Below are positions 7,274-14,261 of a stretch of 61,832 bases of DNA, piece after piece; the first letter of the stretch is position 1, and every line of letters begins with the position of its first letter. Below the pieces are notes generated by a model. The model was not told the DNA's origin, did not search any database, and saw only the letters and a list, made by a program, of their open reading frames with translations. The stretch is from a virus, in IMG/VR virus record IMGVR_UViG_3300031963_000148, positions 1 through 61,832 of that record; one strand, 5' to 3'. The position numbers and the translations under genes are program-made.

Positions 7274-8156
7274 TATGCCTTGGGTGATTGGATTGACTGA
7301 TGAGGAAATTCAAGAACTCCGTAGTAAGAAACAAGAACTCACACAATATGGAAAGGAGAAAATCCGAGAACTTATGAATGATGGTAAGTTGAGGTTTTAT
7401 GATAAAGGAAAAGAAACTCTCACAATTGATGATAGTTCTTGGGGAAAAGTCCAAACACCAGAAACACAATTGCACATCAAAGAAATGACTCACGAAGAAA
7501 TGCTTGAAGAAGCAGCAAAACGAGAAGCAGAAAACAAAGCACTTGAAGCATTGGAAAAACTACAGAATGAAAATGGTGATGCTCTTCAACAACTCGCTGA
7601 CATTGAAAAAGAGGAAAGAATGACTGAAGACGAAAGAATCAAAGCAATGCAGATTGCTTGTGGTGCTGTAGGAAAGTATTCTGATGCTCTCAAAGAGCTT
7701 GCTAAAACTGAAAAGGAAGAGTTGAAAGCAGAGTTGGAGGCAAAGAAGAAAGAAAACTTCCAACTGGTTGCTGATGCTTGCATGAAAGAATACGAGCAAA
7801 AGTATGGTCGTGATGTATTCCCAGTGGATGAACATTGGGTGTATATGATTGCTGAATACTTTGGCACAGGTGAAGGTCAAACTACCTGTATCATGATGAC
7901 ACAGGCAAATGCAGGTGAAAAGGAAGATTTTGAAAAGGCCAAGAGCAAGTATGTTCCAGTCACAAGCAAACAATATCGTGCTGTAAGAAAGTTTCATAAA
8001 CAATTTGGCACTTGGATGCTGTATGGTCTAAAGTTTCTCAGTAAAGAAGATTTTCTAACTGAGTGTGCTTATTTCCTTCCTCCAGTGATGATGAAACTTT
8101 CTAATGCCAAGTGCTCCAAAGAGTTTTATACCGAAGTTCATTATAATTTCTCATAA
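7263..8156 (+). CDS. coiled-coil protein with conserved C-terminal domain, unknown function
   Basis: 297 residues. Residues about 60-185 are a long Glu/Lys/Ala coiled coil (KEEELKAELEAKKK-like heptads). The last 100 (from YEQKYGRDVFP) are a compact domain with DEHWVYMIAEYFG and FHKQFGTWMLYGLKFL. The ATG used overlaps the previous gene by 11 nt; an ATG four codons on, 1 nt past that stop, is an equal alternative. No enzyme motif seen. Confidence 0.6.
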   Translation: MNDDMPWVIGLTDEEIQELRSKKQELTQYGKEKIRELMNDGKLRFYDKGKETLTIDDSSWGKVQTPETQLHIKEMTHEEMLEEAAKREAENKALEALEKLQNENGDALQQLADIEKEERMTEDERIKAMQIACGAVGKYSDALKELAKTEKEELKAELEAKKKENFQLVADACMKEYEQKYGRDVFPVDEHWVYMIAEYFGTGEGQTTCIMMTQANAGEKEDFEKAKSKYVPVTSKQYRAVRKFHKQFGTWMLYGLKFLSKEDFLTECAYFLPPVMMKLSNAKCSKEFYTEVHYNFS

Positions 8157-8157
8157 T

Positions 8158-8472
8158 ATGGTAGAATCTTTAATTGCTGGACTTACTTGTGGAATTGCAA
8201 CTTTTTATGGGGTTGGTGACGGATTCCACGGTCAAATCACTGCAAATGGAGAAAGATTTGATGCTTATCGTTGGACTGCAGCTCACCCATATCTTCCGAT
8301 GGGAAGTAGGATTAGAGTTACAAATCAAGACAATGGAAAACAGGTAATCGTTCGCGTCAATGATAGGGGTCCATATTCTCATGCAGATATTGACTTAAGT
8401 TATTCTGCATTCGCTCACATTCAACCAACCCGTAAGGGTAATGCTACTGTTTGTTATCGTGTAATCGGATGA
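8158..8472 (+). CDS. RlpA-like double-psi beta-barrel protein
   Basis: 104 residues. Motifs in RlpA order: GIATFYG (12-18), TANGERFD (28-35), WTAAHPYLPMG (39-49), VTNQDNGKQVIVRVNDRGPY (54-73), DIDLSYSAF (about 76-84). His43 and Asp69 match the catalytic pair of RlpA lytic transglycosylases, which cut peptidoglycan strands lacking stem peptides. The N-terminal 16 residues are weakly hydrophobic, not a clear signal peptide. Followed in an ATGA overlap by a secreted protein, so the pair may act together in the periplasm, in lysis or envelope remodelling. Confidence 0.85.
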   Translation: MVESLIAGLTCGIATFYGVGDGFHGQITANGERFDAYRWTAAHPYLPMGSRIRVTNQDNGKQVIVRVNDRGPYSHADIDLSYSAFAHIQPTRKGNATVCYRVIG

Positions 8473-8840
8473 AAAAACTATTTGCTATTGTTTTTATTAT
8501 TTTCTCTTCTCCTGCTTTCGCACAAGAGACTAAAACTTATCGGCCATTCCGTTATGAAACTCCATGTTTGTTGGAGGCAGGTAATGAAACATATTCTGAC
8601 ACCTGTGTAGTGATTGAAACTCGCGAAACCGGTGGAGCACTTCGTACTCGTAACATTTTTTCTAATAAATTTGCTCTGACAATTAAGGGGCGATTTGATA
8701 GAGAAAGGGGTTATATGACCTGGGACAGTCATAACAAATATGAATATAAATGGAAATATAAAGTTGGTGGAGTTGGTGATGTAGGTGCATGGACTTATGT
8801 GATGCCTGGATTTCTTGTTCAAAATGTTTCTTGGGATTGA
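8469..8840 (+). CDS. exported protein with Sec signal peptide, unknown function
   Basis: 123 residues. MKKLFAIVFIIFSSPAFA is a textbook signal peptide, with cleavage expected after Ala18 (AFA then Q). The mature part has two Cys (CLLEAG, DTCVVIE), enough for one disulfide, and a beta-rich pattern. Start set by the ATGA overlap with the RlpA-like gene. A periplasmic partner of that enzyme is a reasonable inference from position alone. Confidence 0.7.
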   Translation: MKKLFAIVFIIFSSPAFAQETKTYRPFRYETPCLLEAGNETYSDTCVVIETRETGGALRTRNIFSNKFALTIKGRFDRERGYMTWDSHNKYEYKWKYKVGGVGDVGAWTYVMPGFLVQNVSWD

Positions 8841-8843
8841 TAA

Positions 8844-9398
8844 ATGAAAATAATTAAAAATCTCTTATCGAAAGAATTCTGTAATTACTACTTGTGGGAA
8901 ATCAAAAAAAAAGAACAAACTCCGGTTTGGCAGTCTAGTACTGTATTTTGGCCGGAGGGAATTAAAAATAATATTAATGGATCTTGTATTGTCACAAGCA
9001 CAGGTGAAGAAATTAAAAGTCAAATTGCCAATTTAATCGCTCCACATATTCCAGAGGTTGAATGTGATATCACTACTTGGTTTAATGTTTGGCAGTATAA
9101 TTCGGGTATTTCCAAACATACCGACCATGGATACGTTTTTGCAATGACAATTTACTTGAACGAATATTGGGATGTTGACTGGGGTGGAAATTTTCTTTAT
9201 TACGATAAAGAAATTGATTGGAATAATCGAGAAGAAAAATATTTGTCAGACCACAAAAATTGGAAAGTGGTAATACCCGAAATGGGAACCGCAGTTTTAA
9301 ATGATAACAGAACCTTACATTTAGTTACTCCACTTTCTCCCCAATCCCCGCAGTTGAGATATACTGTTCAGATATGGGCTCATGAGAAAAAAAAATGA
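8844..9398 (+). CDS. 2-oxoglutarate/Fe(II)-dependent oxygenase
   Basis: 184 residues. The iron triad is visible: His92-Thr-Asp94 (HTD) and His159 (TLHLVTP), with Arg172 (LRYTVQIWA) placed to bind 2-oxoglutarate. The core strands FAMTIYLN and WDVDWGGNFLYYD fit the prolyl-4-hydroxylase-like double-stranded beta-helix. Such enzymes hydroxylate proteins, nucleic acids or small molecules; many cyanophages carry several. Substrate unknown. Starts 3 nt after the previous stop. Confidence 0.88.
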   Translation: MKIIKNLLSKEFCNYYLWEIKKKEQTPVWQSSTVFWPEGIKNNINGSCIVTSTGEEIKSQIANLIAPHIPEVECDITTWFNVWQYNSGISKHTDHGYVFAMTIYLNEYWDVDWGGNFLYYDKEIDWNNREEKYLSDHKNWKVVIPEMGTAVLNDNRTLHLVTPLSPQSPQLRYTVQIWAHEKKK

Positions 9399-9574
9399 AT
9401 CAAAATGAAAAGACAAAAATATACTACAACGTCTGGTGCTGTGCTTACCAACGCAGAGGACTATATAGAGGAACAGACAGGGAACACAGAGAGCATGAAA
9501 CCGTGCGTATGTGCCTTGACATGAAAGACGTAAAATTCTATCATTTTGATACAGAAAAACCGCATTATCTCTAA
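9395..9574 (+). CDS. small basic protein, unknown function
   Basis: 59 residues starting MNQNEKTKIYYNVWCC; Arg/His-rich middle (QRRGLYRGTDREHREH). ATGA overlap with the oxygenase and TAATG overlap with the next gene. Could bind nucleic acid by charge; no motif. Confidence 0.55.
   Translation: MNQNEKTKIYYNVWCCAYQRRGLYRGTDREHREHETVRMCLDMKDVKFYHFDTEKPHYL
9516..9544 (+). promoter_or_regulatory. possible internal sigma70-like promoter
   Basis: TTGACA, 17-bp spacer, TATCAT inside the preceding small gene, 30 nt before the next ATG. Lying in coding sequence, it may be chance. Confidence 0.35.
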
Positions 9575-9939
9575 TGATATTCTCTAGACCAATCCTAGGA
9601 ACTAATACCAAGAAAACCAAACTATCTTGGTTTGAATACTACTGGCACTCTTGTTTCATTCAAGGATGGTACAATTGCTGGTATGCCTTTCAGAACTGGG
9701 CCGATTTAATATGCAATAACTATCAAGACTATGCACTTCTTGTCTCTGATGACCCATTAGAGCAGTGTATTCTTTATTTCTGGGACAGTCTTGAAGATGA
9801 GATTTATCCCAAACACTTCTTGGATAGTTTGCTCCAGATGGTGGATGATATTGAGACTGGTAAAGAAAAAGTATATCCTATGGATGAGGACTTTATGAAC
9901 CGATTGAAAGACCTTGTAGAAGATGTGGAGTTGGGTTAA
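9574..9939 (+). CDS. protein of unknown function
   Basis: 121 residues. A Trp/Cys-rich N-terminal half (FEYYWHSCFIQGWYNCWYAF) is followed by an acidic helical half. TAATG overlaps on both sides. Not recognised. Confidence 0.55.
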   Translation: MIFSRPILGTNTKKTKLSWFEYYWHSCFIQGWYNCWYAFQNWADLICNNYQDYALLVSDDPLEQCILYFWDSLEDEIYPKHFLDSLLQMVDDIETGKEKVYPMDEDFMNRLKDLVEDVELG

Positions 9940-10331
9940 TGGGATTATTTGACTACGTTCGTTCTTCATATAACCTTGGAGAACACTTCACAAATGTAGA
10001 GTGTCAAACCAAAGAGATTGAAGACTGTTATAGTGGTACGATGTCTCACTTCTGGATAGACCCTGCCGGTTATTTGTGGTGTGGTGATTATAAAGGAACA
10101 TCAACTTTTGAGACTATTGAGAAAGATGACCCACGACATAGCGATAAACATCTTTTCTTAAACTATGAATGGATTCCTACAGGACAGCACGGAAAGTATA
10201 GAGTTCATCCCATCACAAAATACGTGGAGATTTATCCAGCAGAATGGAACGGACACTATGATGATTGGCCACGTTGCAGAATCCACTTTAAGTGTGGTAG
10301 AGTGGTTGAGTACGAACACATCACCCGATGA
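9939..10331 (+). CDS. conserved phage protein of unknown function
   Basis: 130 residues beginning MGLFDYVRSSYNLGEHF, with QTKEIEDCYSGTMSHFWIDP. I associate this start and the QTK...YWIDP pattern with a family found across T4-like phages; role unknown. The C-terminal half has His/Trp/Tyr-rich strands. Starts in a TAATG overlap. Confidence 0.65.
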   Translation: MGLFDYVRSSYNLGEHFTNVECQTKEIEDCYSGTMSHFWIDPAGYLWCGDYKGTSTFETIEKDDPRHSDKHLFLNYEWIPTGQHGKYRVHPITKYVEIYPAEWNGHYDDWPRCRIHFKCGRVVEYEHITR

Positions 10332-10639
10332 TTTCCACTGAACTGTTTCCATATGAAACTTTTGGTGTAAGATTAGAACATATGAATGAAAAGAAAATCT
10401 GTTGGTTTAAGGACGACTATGACTTGCAAAAATACCTAGAAAGGTATAAACTAGATACTAGGAAAACAAAGATTGATTATCGTGATGCAAAACCCACTGA
10501 GCCCAATAAAAAACACAAGAGAAAAGTGGAGCAAAAACCTAAACCAAAAGGTGACGGAAGTGCAAGTCCAGTTCGCAAACGAAAATCCAGCGTGGATTCC
10601 ACTAGAAACACTACTCGCAATTCAAAATCTAAAAAATGA
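10328..10639 (+). CDS. small protein with strongly basic tail
   Basis: 103 residues. An ordered first half (MISTELFPYETFGVRLEHM) is followed by about 50 residues rich in Lys, Arg, Pro and Ser (KPKPKGDGSASPVRKRK), probably disordered and nucleic-acid-binding. ATGA overlaps at both ends. Confidence 0.55.
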   Translation: MISTELFPYETFGVRLEHMNEKKICWFKDDYDLQKYLERYKLDTRKTKIDYRDAKPTEPNKKHKRKVEQKPKPKGDGSASPVRKRKSSVDSTRNTTRNSKSKK

Positions 10640-10947
10640 CTAATCCACTGAAACTCAACGAAGAAGCACCTGCGTTTTCTTATACGCCAGAGGAACTATT
10701 CAACACTATTATGTGTATTGTGGCACACCCACATAAAACACTTACGGAGCACGATAAAGCACGAGCTATGGCAATCTTTGTCACATTCTCTGATTACCTT
10801 GACAACTATACTGAGAGCGACAATAATCATGGTCAAGTCATCTACGAATCAGACTCTACCGATTTTGAGGGATATGTGCTAGGATTGCTTGGCAAAAACA
10901 AACCGATGGACTTTTATCGAGTTGATGTCGATGAGTTGCTGAAATGA
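10636..10947 (+). CDS. protein of unknown function
   Basis: 103 residues starting MTNPLKLNEEAPAFSY, helical first half and acidic second half (YESDSTDFEGYVLG). Coupled by ATGA overlaps. Confidence 0.55.
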   Translation: MTNPLKLNEEAPAFSYTPEELFNTIMCIVAHPHKTLTEHDKARAMAIFVTFSDYLDNYTESDNNHGQVIYESDSTDFEGYVLGLLGKNKPMDFYRVDVDELLK

Positions 10948-11126
10948 GTAGATTCGTTAAAAACCCAGACGAGATTGTGCTGGAGGATGTTCGTATGGTA
11001 CACTATGAAACGATGGAAGAAGGTCGTGCAGTGTGGTTGGGAATCTATCTCAACAATGGTAAAATGTATCATCTAAACATTGGTGGGGACAATCTCTACG
11101 TTAATTATTCTGATGAAACAACTTAA
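10944..11126 (+). CDS. small protein, unknown function
   Basis: 60 residues, MSRFVKNPDEIVLEDV at the start, alternating beta strands (AVWLGIYLNNGKMYHLNI). The next gene starts inside its last 14 nt. Confidence 0.55.
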   Translation: MSRFVKNPDEIVLEDVRMVHYETMEEGRAVWLGIYLNNGKMYHLNIGGDNLYVNYSDETT

Positions 11127-11454
11127 AACTTGGTTTGAGAACTCTTGGTGGAATTGGGTCAATTCTATCAACTATAGGTTCGTACAATATAATGACAACA
11201 TTGACCGTTGTGCATTTTTTGAGGAACTAAATTATGGGTGGTATCAGATGTATATCTATCCTTATGATGATTGGTATAACCTCACTATTAGTGAAGAAAG
11301 ATTACTTCGTTTGGGTGAATTTCCGCAACAATATACATTTTATGTCTCAGAAGTAGATTATGATTATATTATGGAAAAAATTGAAAATCCAGACCCACCT
11401 ACAGATGCTCTAAAAAAGTTATTTGACCGCAAAATACCTTGGAGTGAATTGTGA
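11113..11454 (+). CDS. protein of unknown function
   Basis: 113 residues, MKQLKTWFENSWWNWVNSI at the start, very aromatic throughout. The chosen ATG gives a 14-nt overlap; an earlier in-frame codon would overlap far more. Stop overlaps a GTG start (GTGA). Confidence 0.55.
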   Translation: MKQLKTWFENSWWNWVNSINYRFVQYNDNIDRCAFFEELNYGWYQMYIYPYDDWYNLTISEERLLRLGEFPQQYTFYVSEVDYDYIMEKIENPDPPTDALKKLFDRKIPWSEL

Positions 11455-11702
11455 CACAAGATGATAAACAAGCACTAAAAGAATTTCTTCGTGGTGCTGC
11501 TGGCGTGATTAGTGCCGTTGTAGTTGTTATTATTTTTATTGGTTTTATCTCTTGGGGTGATAGTCCAACAGAACATTCGCAAGAAACAAAAGTTGTTGGC
11601 ACATATAAGGGATGTGATATAATCCAATGGCATTATGGAGCACTTGCCGAATACAAATACTTCTTACATTGTAACAACACAAGACCAGTTTATGAAAAAT
11701 GA
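11451..11702 (+). CDS. single-pass membrane protein (GTG start)
   Basis: 83 residues. A short charged head, then a transmembrane helix (about 17-34, AGVISAVVVVIIFIGFIS), then an exported or cytosolic tail with two Cys. Starts with GTG in a GTGA overlap. Function unknown. Confidence 0.65.
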   Translation: MTQDDKQALKEFLRGAAGVISAVVVVIIFIGFISWGDSPTEHSQETKVVGTYKGCDIIQWHYGALAEYKYFLHCNNTRPVYEK

Positions 11703-11857
11703 TACAAGTAACTGAAAATGAAGACAAATCATTCACCATCACCTGGGATGAAACTTCTCCTACGGAAAGTATTCTCAACACCTGGACTGAAGAAGACTTT
11801 ATCAAAGTCATTATGGACCGTGTGGAAGAACTGAAAAACAATGAACGACAAGACTAA
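11699..11857 (+). CDS. very small acidic protein
   Basis: 52 residues, MIQVTENEDKSFTITWDE at the start: two short strands, then an acidic helix (EEDFIKVIMDRVEEL). ATGA overlap with the membrane protein gene. Unknown. Confidence 0.55.
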   Translation: MIQVTENEDKSFTITWDETSPTESILNTWTEEDFIKVIMDRVEELKNNERQD

Positions 11858-11990
11858 ACTCATTCTTGCACTAATACAGATTGATAATCTTACCAGTCTT
11901 TTAGAAGGTAATGAATATCAAGACTTTCTATACAGCAAACTGATTTCGACACAAGTAGAACTGAAGAGGCAATTAAGTCATTATGAGTAA
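11841..11990 (+). CDS. very small helical protein
   Basis: 49 residues, MNDKTKLILALIQIDNLTSLL at its start (shown in part), Leu-rich helix throughout. Overlaps neighbours by 17 and 8 nt in other frames. Unknown. Confidence 0.5.
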   Translation: MNDKTKLILALIQIDNLTSLLEGNEYQDFLYSKLISTQVELKRQLSHYE

Positions 11991-12201
11991 ACAATTTTAT
12001 GACGACAATGCTTTCTATGTGGAGCAGAAAAAGTATGGATTATGGCAGTCACATTATCCTGACGGTGGTGGGATTATTACATCACTGACTGAAGAAGAAT
12101 GTGTGAGAGCAACCCGTTGGTATTTGAAAGCAAAGCAAGAGGGTGAGTTTGACAAATCACCCGATAAAACTTATGATTCAACTGTTGGAGGAAAACTATG
12201 A
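11983..12201 (+). CDS. small protein, unknown function
   Basis: 72 residues: beta-like start (NAFYVEQKKYGLWQSHY), then TEEECVRATRWYLKAKQ helix. The layout resembles other small cyanophage proteins. ATGA overlap downstream. Confidence 0.55.
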   Translation: MSKQFYDDNAFYVEQKKYGLWQSHYPDGGGIITSLTEEECVRATRWYLKAKQEGEFDKSPDKTYDSTVGGKL

Positions 12202-12365
12202 CTATTCGCAATTTTGTAGATAAAAATGGAAACTCTTGGGAGTGGGAAGAGACAGAAGAAACAGTAAAAGCAGTTCAAGAACTTGCAAAGTTTGCTGGCA
12301 ACTATCCTGGGCCTTTGTATGCACCACATCCCAATCTAAAGAATGATAATGCGTCTAACACCTAA
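12198..12365 (+). CDS. very small protein, unknown function
   Basis: 55 residues, MTIRNFVDKNGNSWEWEE at the start, then a short helix and a Pro/Asn-rich tail. Coupled by overlap on both sides. Confidence 0.5.
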   Translation: MTIRNFVDKNGNSWEWEETEETVKAVQELAKFAGNYPGPLYAPHPNLKNDNASNT

Positions 12366-12516
12366 TCAACAATTTTGGGCTAACATCTTTCGCTGTGCTG
12401 TTGAAAGGTCTAACATTTACTTCCAAGATAAAGACCTTGATAGACACGCACGAGAACACACAACTGTTGTATTAGCACTACAAAAAGGAGAGCAATTTTG
12501 GAAAGAACTACTGTAG
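12349..12516 (+). CDS. very small protein, unknown function
   Basis: 55 residues, MRLTPNQQFWANIFRCAVE at the start; helical with mixed charge. Overlaps the end of the previous gene by 17 nt. Its end carries AAGGAG, which can serve the next gene. Confidence 0.5.
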   Translation: MRLTPNQQFWANIFRCAVERSNIYFQDKDLDRHAREHTTVVLALQKGEQFWKELL

Positions 12517-12677
12517 AATATCCTTATCACGTTCTTGATAAAACTACTCCTTGGTATGAGTGGTTATGTTATTGTGAGATTTGTCACCAATTAAATGCTC
12601 CAGGACAACCATCTCTGGGGCGTTTTATGTCATATAGACGTTATTTGAAATCTGTTGGATTACTTGATAATGATTAA
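12498..12677 (+). CDS. small Cys-motif protein (TTG start)
   Basis: 59 residues from a TTG placed about 6 nt after AGGAG; no ATG is available upstream in frame. Contains LCYCEICHQLNAPGQPSLG, a likely half zinc site, and a basic YRRYLK segment. Overlaps the next start by 8 nt. Confidence 0.45.
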   Translation: MERTTVEYPYHVLDKTTPWYEWLCYCEICHQLNAPGQPSLGRFMSYRRYLKSVGLLDND

Positions 12678-12891
12678 AAAGTTTATTAAATGGTTCTTCT
12701 CTCCAAATGAGAGACCTATTCCCGATGATGTATATTCCAAACTGATTGAGTTGCAAGAACGTGTTGAATTACTTGAATTAGAAAATGTAGAAACCAGTAA
12801 TTGTCTCTATGAACTTTCGAATTCTATTGATGCAGTTGATGCTCGTATAGATATTCTGACTCTTGATAACTGGAAAAATGGGGATGTATGA
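12670..12891 (+). CDS. small coiled-coil protein
   Basis: 73 residues: basic aromatic start (MIKKFIKWFFSP), then a long heptad helix (KLIELQERVELLELENVE). Could associate with membranes through the start. The chosen ATG overlaps the previous gene by 8 nt. Confidence 0.55.
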   Translation: MIKKFIKWFFSPNERPIPDDVYSKLIELQERVELLELENVETSNCLYELSNSIDAVDARIDILTLDNWKNGDV

Positions 12892-13063
12892 ATTAGATTC
12901 ATTTGAAACTGCTCTTGCACATTTTGGAACGAGAGTGGATATTATTATAGCAATGGAAATGGGAGGCAAATTAGATGCTGACGCTGCTTACAAAAATATT
13001 AAAATGGAACTCAAAGAACTCAAGCGAGTTCGAAAGTCCATCAAGAAAGACAAGGATATGTGA
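12884..13063 (+). CDS. small helical protein
   Basis: 59 residues, MYELDSFETALAHFG at the start, ending in a basic helix (KELKRVRKSIKKDKDM). The ATG gives an 8-nt overlap; another ATG two codons earlier is possible. Its last 89 nt are shared with the next gene in another frame. Confidence 0.5.
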   Translation: MYELDSFETALAHFGTRVDIIIAMEMGGKLDADAAYKNIKMELKELKRVRKSIKKDKDM

Positions 13064-13178
13064 TAAGTGTGGAGTGGAAAAACCACTTGACAAGGACCAC
13101 TATCAAGTTGTAAAATACTTTCGTGATGGTTTCTCTTACTACTGCCACGAGTGCTCTAAACCCAAACCCAAAGATTGA
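12975..13178 (+). CDS. small zinc-finger protein
   Basis: 67 residues. ICDKCGVEKPLDKDHY then YYCHECSKPKPKD gives two CxxC pairs about 22 residues apart, as in zinc fingers of the HNH-associated type without the nuclease residues. The only in-frame ATG makes an unusually long 89-nt overlap with the previous gene; a later non-ATG start would be needed to avoid it. Confidence 0.55.
   Translation: MLTLLTKILKWNSKNSSEFESPSRKTRICDKCGVEKPLDKDHYQVVKYFRDGFSYYCHECSKPKPKD
13087..13116 (+). promoter_or_regulatory. possible internal sigma70-like promoter
   Basis: TTGACA, 18-bp spacer, TAAAAT within the zinc-finger gene, 64 nt before the gene at 13181. Good hexamers, but in coding sequence. Confidence 0.4.
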
Positions 13179-13180
13179 TT

Positions 13181-13726
13181 ATGGATTATAAAAAGTATTC
13201 ATTGGAGCAATTATCTAACTGGGTTCACGATGCAATGTCTGCAAGTGAAGCAACACCACAGGAGATTTATGATGTGATTGTTGGTGTAGTAAAAGAAAAC
13301 TATTACACTTACAAGCATCAAACATCTCAAGCATATGAACTTCTTGCACTTTTGAATAGTGGTGTTGACAATAACAAATATCAGGATTATCTAAATGAAA
13401 TTTTGAGTTGTGATAAAGATGACCCTTCACCAGAATGTAAGGGTGCTTGGAGGGATTTTTGGGAAGATGTTAATAATTTGTCAGAAGAATCCAAACTTCA
13501 TATAACTGAAGACGGAGACATTTATCCAGTAAAAGATAAAGTAGTAAAGTGGCAACTCCCTGTTCAGGTTGATGGTCTTACTGGCGATTGTTTCGTGCAG
13601 TTTCCTGATGATTTACTTGAGAGAGCTGAACTTAAGGAAGGTGATATAGTAGAATGGATTGACCGTGGTGATGGTAGTTTTGAATTAAGAAAAGTAACTA
13701 AACCTTTAGGAATGGATGAGTGTTAA
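13181..13726 (+). CDS. protein with C-terminal AbrB/SpoVT-like domain
   Basis: 181 residues. The C-terminal part (about 124-172) reads WQLPVQVD, FVQFPDDLLERAELKEGD, IVEWIDRGDGSFELRKV, the swapped-hairpin beta pattern of AbrB/MazE-type DNA-binding domains. The N-terminal 95 residues are a separate helical domain with CDKDDPSPECKG. In cyanophages I know the AbrB-like part as a common small unit; here it is fused. It probably binds DNA as a dimer, as a regulator or antitoxin-like protein. Start ATG chosen over a TTG two codons earlier. Confidence 0.65.
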   Translation: MDYKKYSLEQLSNWVHDAMSASEATPQEIYDVIVGVVKENYYTYKHQTSQAYELLALLNSGVDNNKYQDYLNEILSCDKDDPSPECKGAWRDFWEDVNNLSEESKLHITEDGDIYPVKDKVVKWQLPVQVDGLTGDCFVQFPDDLLERAELKEGDIVEWIDRGDGSFELRKVTKPLGMDEC

Positions 13727-13728
13727 TT

Positions 13729-13953
13729 ATGGCATTAAGTAAGCAAACTTTAGAACATATTTTGGAAGCAGAATCACATCTTCGTGCTGCTATTCGTGTT
13801 GCATCGACATCAGAAAAACCATTAGTTGTGAAACAATTATCACAACTTCTCCTTGACATGGAGAATTGTAAAAAAATTGAAGAACTGATGGATATGCTGG
13901 AAGATAGAAAACCTGGGAGTCGCGGTAATTTTGGTACATTCTTTAATGATTAA
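13729..13953 (+). CDS. small helical protein
   Basis: 74 residues, MALSKQTLEHILEAESHLR at its start, two or three amphipathic helices, a GSRGNFGTFFND end. Starts 2 nt after the previous stop. I have the impression it is conserved in cyanophages; function unknown. It closes the long left-hand operon. Confidence 0.6.
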   Translation: MALSKQTLEHILEAESHLRAAIRVASTSEKPLVVKQLSQLLLDMENCKKIEELMDMLEDRKPGSRGNFGTFFND

Positions 13954-14009
13954 GAAGAGTTACAACACTCTTAAGACAACATTAAGAAATCGCATATCTC
14001 TCTTAAATA
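13949..14009 (+). promoter_or_regulatory. phased TTAAG-type repeats (Pho-box-like) upstream of the gene at 14046
   Basis: Four copies of YTTAAR-like octamers begin at 13949 (ATTAAGAA), 13970 (CTTAAGAC), 13981 (ATTAAGAA) and 14002 (CTTAAATA), spaced 21, 11 and 21 bp. Cyanobacterial PhoB boxes are tandem 8-mers of CTTAACCT type at 11-bp steps, so the phase fits though the last bases do not. No convincing -35 or -10 pair was found downstream. Confidence 0.35.
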
Positions 14010-14045
14010 CTGTTAGGATATGAACATAATCGCGGGAGCAAAAGT

Positions 14046-14210
14046 ATGACCCTTTCATCAGGAAAACAAGCAAAACTTACTGATGAAGAATGGAAAGAAA
14101 TGGCAGCACTTAAAAATGCCATCAATGAAAGACCTCAGGCAGTTCATCCAGAGAAGATGGAACAGTTTACTGAGTATCTTGTGCGAAGTATGAGAGAGAT
14201 GGGTGGTTGA
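14046..14210 (+). CDS. small conserved cyanophage-type protein
   Basis: 54 residues: MTLSSGKQAKLTDEEWKEM, then a helix with NERPQAVHPEKMEQFTEYLV. I associate this sequence type with a short protein present in many cyanophages. Preceded by GGGAGCA, a fair ribosome site, and by phased TTAAG repeats; first copy of the 30-bp element follows. Confidence 0.65.
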   Translation: MTLSSGKQAKLTDEEWKEMAALKNAINERPQAVHPEKMEQFTEYLVRSMREMGG

Positions 14211-14218
14211 TGGTTATT

Positions 14219-14248
14219 GGGCCCCTGAGAGTGTCCTAGTAATGTAAG
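14219..14248 (+). promoter_or_regulatory. 30-bp repeated element, copy 1 of 14
   Basis: Consensus over the 14 copies: GGGCCCYTGAGATTGTCC, three variable bases, then TARTRTRAG. Here the middle reads GAGAGTG, the spacer is TAG and the end TAATGTAAG. It starts 8 nt after a stop codon and 43 nt before the next ATG. Bases T, A and final T of TARTRT are invariant, as in a -10 box, but no -35 lies at the right distance. It could be a promoter with an upstream activator box or a leader-RNA element. Confidence 0.7.
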
Positions 14249-14261
14249 CAACAACTCTCAA

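Noticed and set aside
10799-10827. TTGACA with AATAAT at 17 bp as a promoter
   Set aside because: The -10 is poor, it lies mid-gene in 10636-10947, and no gene start is near downstream.
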